6,293 nucleotides of DNA from Atopobiaceae bacterium (GTDB lineage: Bacteria; Actinomycetota; Coriobacteriia; Coriobacteriales; Atopobiaceae). Under the pieces are notes generated by a model. It was not told where the DNA came from. It saw only the letters and a program-made list of their open reading frames with translations, and made no database searches. Shown in pieces: positions 5,145 through 6,293 of the stretch. Position 1 is the stretch's first letter. The number at the start of each line of letters is the position of its first letter. The position numbers were made by a program, and so were the translations under genes. The stretch covers positions 1 to 6,293 of the forward strand of contig JABZIF010000064.1 of the NCBI GenBank assembly GCA_015258485.1, in the 5' to 3' direction.

Positions 5145-6293
5145 TTAGAACGTGCCGCGAATAACCTCAGAACCTTCCTTCATGATAACTTCCATGTTAT
5201 CTGGAGTTAGATTATGGATATTCTCAGCAACGTCGCCCTTAACGACCAGAAGGTCAGCAAGTTTGCCCTTTTCAAGAGAACCAAACTCATCCTCGTGATG
5301 AACCATCTTTGCACCGTTAAGAGTTGCAGCCTTGATAGTCTCAAGAACAGGAATACCTGCCTTATCAACAAAGTCATACATCTCATCAATAGTGACATAG
5401 CCGTAAGGAGTTACAAAACTGAAGGAGTCAGAACCAATGGTCAAAGTTACATTGCGCTCGTACGCACGACGAAGATTTTCATAGGTACGGTTAAGACCCT
5501 TTTCAACAACGGTATCGCCTGGGAATGCGTCGAGCTCTGGAGTCCACTCTGGTGGATAAGTACCGTACCAGGTTGGAAGGAAGCCGATGGTAGGAGTAAA
5601 GAAAGTTCCCTGCTCAACCATAAGATCCATGGTCTTCTCGTCAAGCTCAAAACCGTGAATCATTTGCTCACAACCACAACGGACAGAATCATAAGCTGCG
5701 GAGAAACTGTTATAGGAGTGTGACCATACTGGAATACCTACCATTGCTGCCTCGTCGCATACAGCCTTAATCTCTTCATAGCTGTAATGCTGATCACGGC
5801 CAGAATCCCAGTGCCAAATACCACCGCCAGTTGCCCAAATCTTAATTGCATCTGGATTCTCACGAAGGCGACGACGAACTGCCTTGCGAAGATCCCAAGG
5901 GCCATCTACCTGATCGCCCCAAGGGTGACCATTCTTGGAAATTTCAAGTGGAAGCTGATGGCAGTCACCATGACCGGCAACACGACAAAATCCAAGACCG
6001 GTAGCATAAATACGTGGCCCTTCCATGACACCCATATTAACAAGGTCACGGATAGCAATACCATTACGACCAATTTCGCAAACAGTAGTTAAGCCATGCG
6101 TCAAAGCATCCCATGACTGTTTGACTGCACATGCCTGCTTCTGAGCAACAGACTCAATAACCCAGTCATTATCGTTATCTGTCAGGTTGCCGGAGAAGTG
6201 CAGGTGGGTATCGATAAGACCTGGCATAATGGTACGGCCCTGAATGTCACGGACCTCATAGCCCTCTGGAACCTCAGTACGAGGACCAGCATA
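5145..6293 (-). CDS. Metal-dependent amidohydrolase, 5' end outside the window
   Basis: A member of the amidohydrolase superfamily, nearest in style to the prolidase/imidazolonepropionase-like group that hydrolyses amide bonds of dipeptides or N-acyl amino acids; the substrate cannot be named. The metal and catalytic residues can be read in order (numbered from the methionine at 6227): H8 and H10 in IDTHLH, the likely carboxylated lysine K129 in AIKIWATGGG, H170 in WSHSYNS, H191 in MIHG, and D267 in IGSDSF. The C-terminal GSLEKGKLADLLVVKGD block is the return to the small beta-sandwich. The methionine at 6227 is not the start: the frame stays open for 22 more codons (ending EVRDIQGRTI), as expected for the N-terminal sandwich, so perhaps 30-35 residues are missing. 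The 382 residues seen are intact, with no signal peptide visible. Its own terminator follows directly. Confidence 0.9.
   Translation of the reverse strand, partial: YAGPRTEVPEGYEVRDIQGRTIMPGLIDTHLHFSGNLTDNDNDWVIESVAQKQACAVKQSWDALTHGLTTVCEIGRNGIAIRDLVNMGVMEGPRIYATGLGFCRVAGHGDCHQLPLEISKNGHPWGDQVDGPWDLRKAVRRRLRENPDAIKIWATGGGIWHWDSGRDQHYSYEEIKAVCDEAAMVGIPVWSHSYNSFSAAYDSVRCGCEQMIHGFELDEKTMDLMVEQGTFFTPTIGFLPTWYGTYPPEWTPELDAFPGDTVVEKGLNRTYENLRRAYERNVTLTIGSDSFSFVTPYGYVTIDEMYDFVDKAGIPVLETIKAATLNGAKMVHHEDEFGSLEKGKLADLLVVKGDVAENIHNLTPDNMEVIMKEGSEVIRGTF

Noticed and set aside
4824..5210. Plus-strand open frame of 128 codons spanning the rnr 5' end, the gap and the amidohydrolase 3' end
   Set aside because: It is antisense to two well-supported genes, runs through the terminator, and its product has no recognisable domain.
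5214..5723. Plus-strand open frame of 169 codons inside the amidohydrolase gene
   Set aside because: Entirely antisense to a conserved enzyme with intact motifs; the composition is that of a shadow frame.
1..6293. CRISPR array, insertion sequence, tRNA, phage or defence genes
   Set aside because: No direct repeat series, transposase, terminal inverted repeats or cloverleaf sequences were seen on either strand.

Overview
The window is ordinary bacterial chromosome. Every gene I can support lies on the minus strand, so it reads right to left. Base composition is moderately AT-rich and genes are densely packed. Shine-Dalgarno sites are strong and several starts are GTG or TTG. The SmpB, RNase R and DUF1275 proteins look Gram-positive. 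My best guess is a low-GC member of the Coriobacteriia (Atopobiaceae such as Lancefieldella or Fannyhessea), but this rests on protein feel and composition, not on a search; a Firmicute is not excluded.

Layout in transcription order: (1) 6293-5145, a metal-dependent amidohydrolase whose N-terminus lies outside the window, closed by a clear intrinsic terminator at 5090-5122. (2) 4948-2939, a compact RNase R. (3) 2827-1907, a TPR-repeat protein of unknown role. (4) 1904-1422, smpB, starting 2 nt after the TPR stop codon, so the two are probably translationally coupled. (5) A 287-nt gap with a promoter, a Fur-box-like palindrome and two small leader hairpins. (6) 1134-997, a 45-residue short rubredoxin, followed by a hairpin touching its stop codon and a strong terminator at 881-926. 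(7) 841-140, a six-helix DUF1275/YoaK-type membrane protein. (8) The last ~100 nt hold a promoter-like -10 box, interleaved inverted repeats and perhaps the first 17 codons of another minus-strand gene.

Biologically, rnr and smpB belong to trans-translation: SmpB delivers tmRNA to ribosomes stalled on broken messages and RNase R degrades those messages. The TPR gene between them is the best candidate for something undescribed. No tmRNA gene was seen in the window. The rubredoxin is an iron protein placed behind what looks like an iron-responsive operator. I found no mobile element, CRISPR array, tRNA, rRNA or phage signal, and nothing that clearly amounts to a new multi-gene system.
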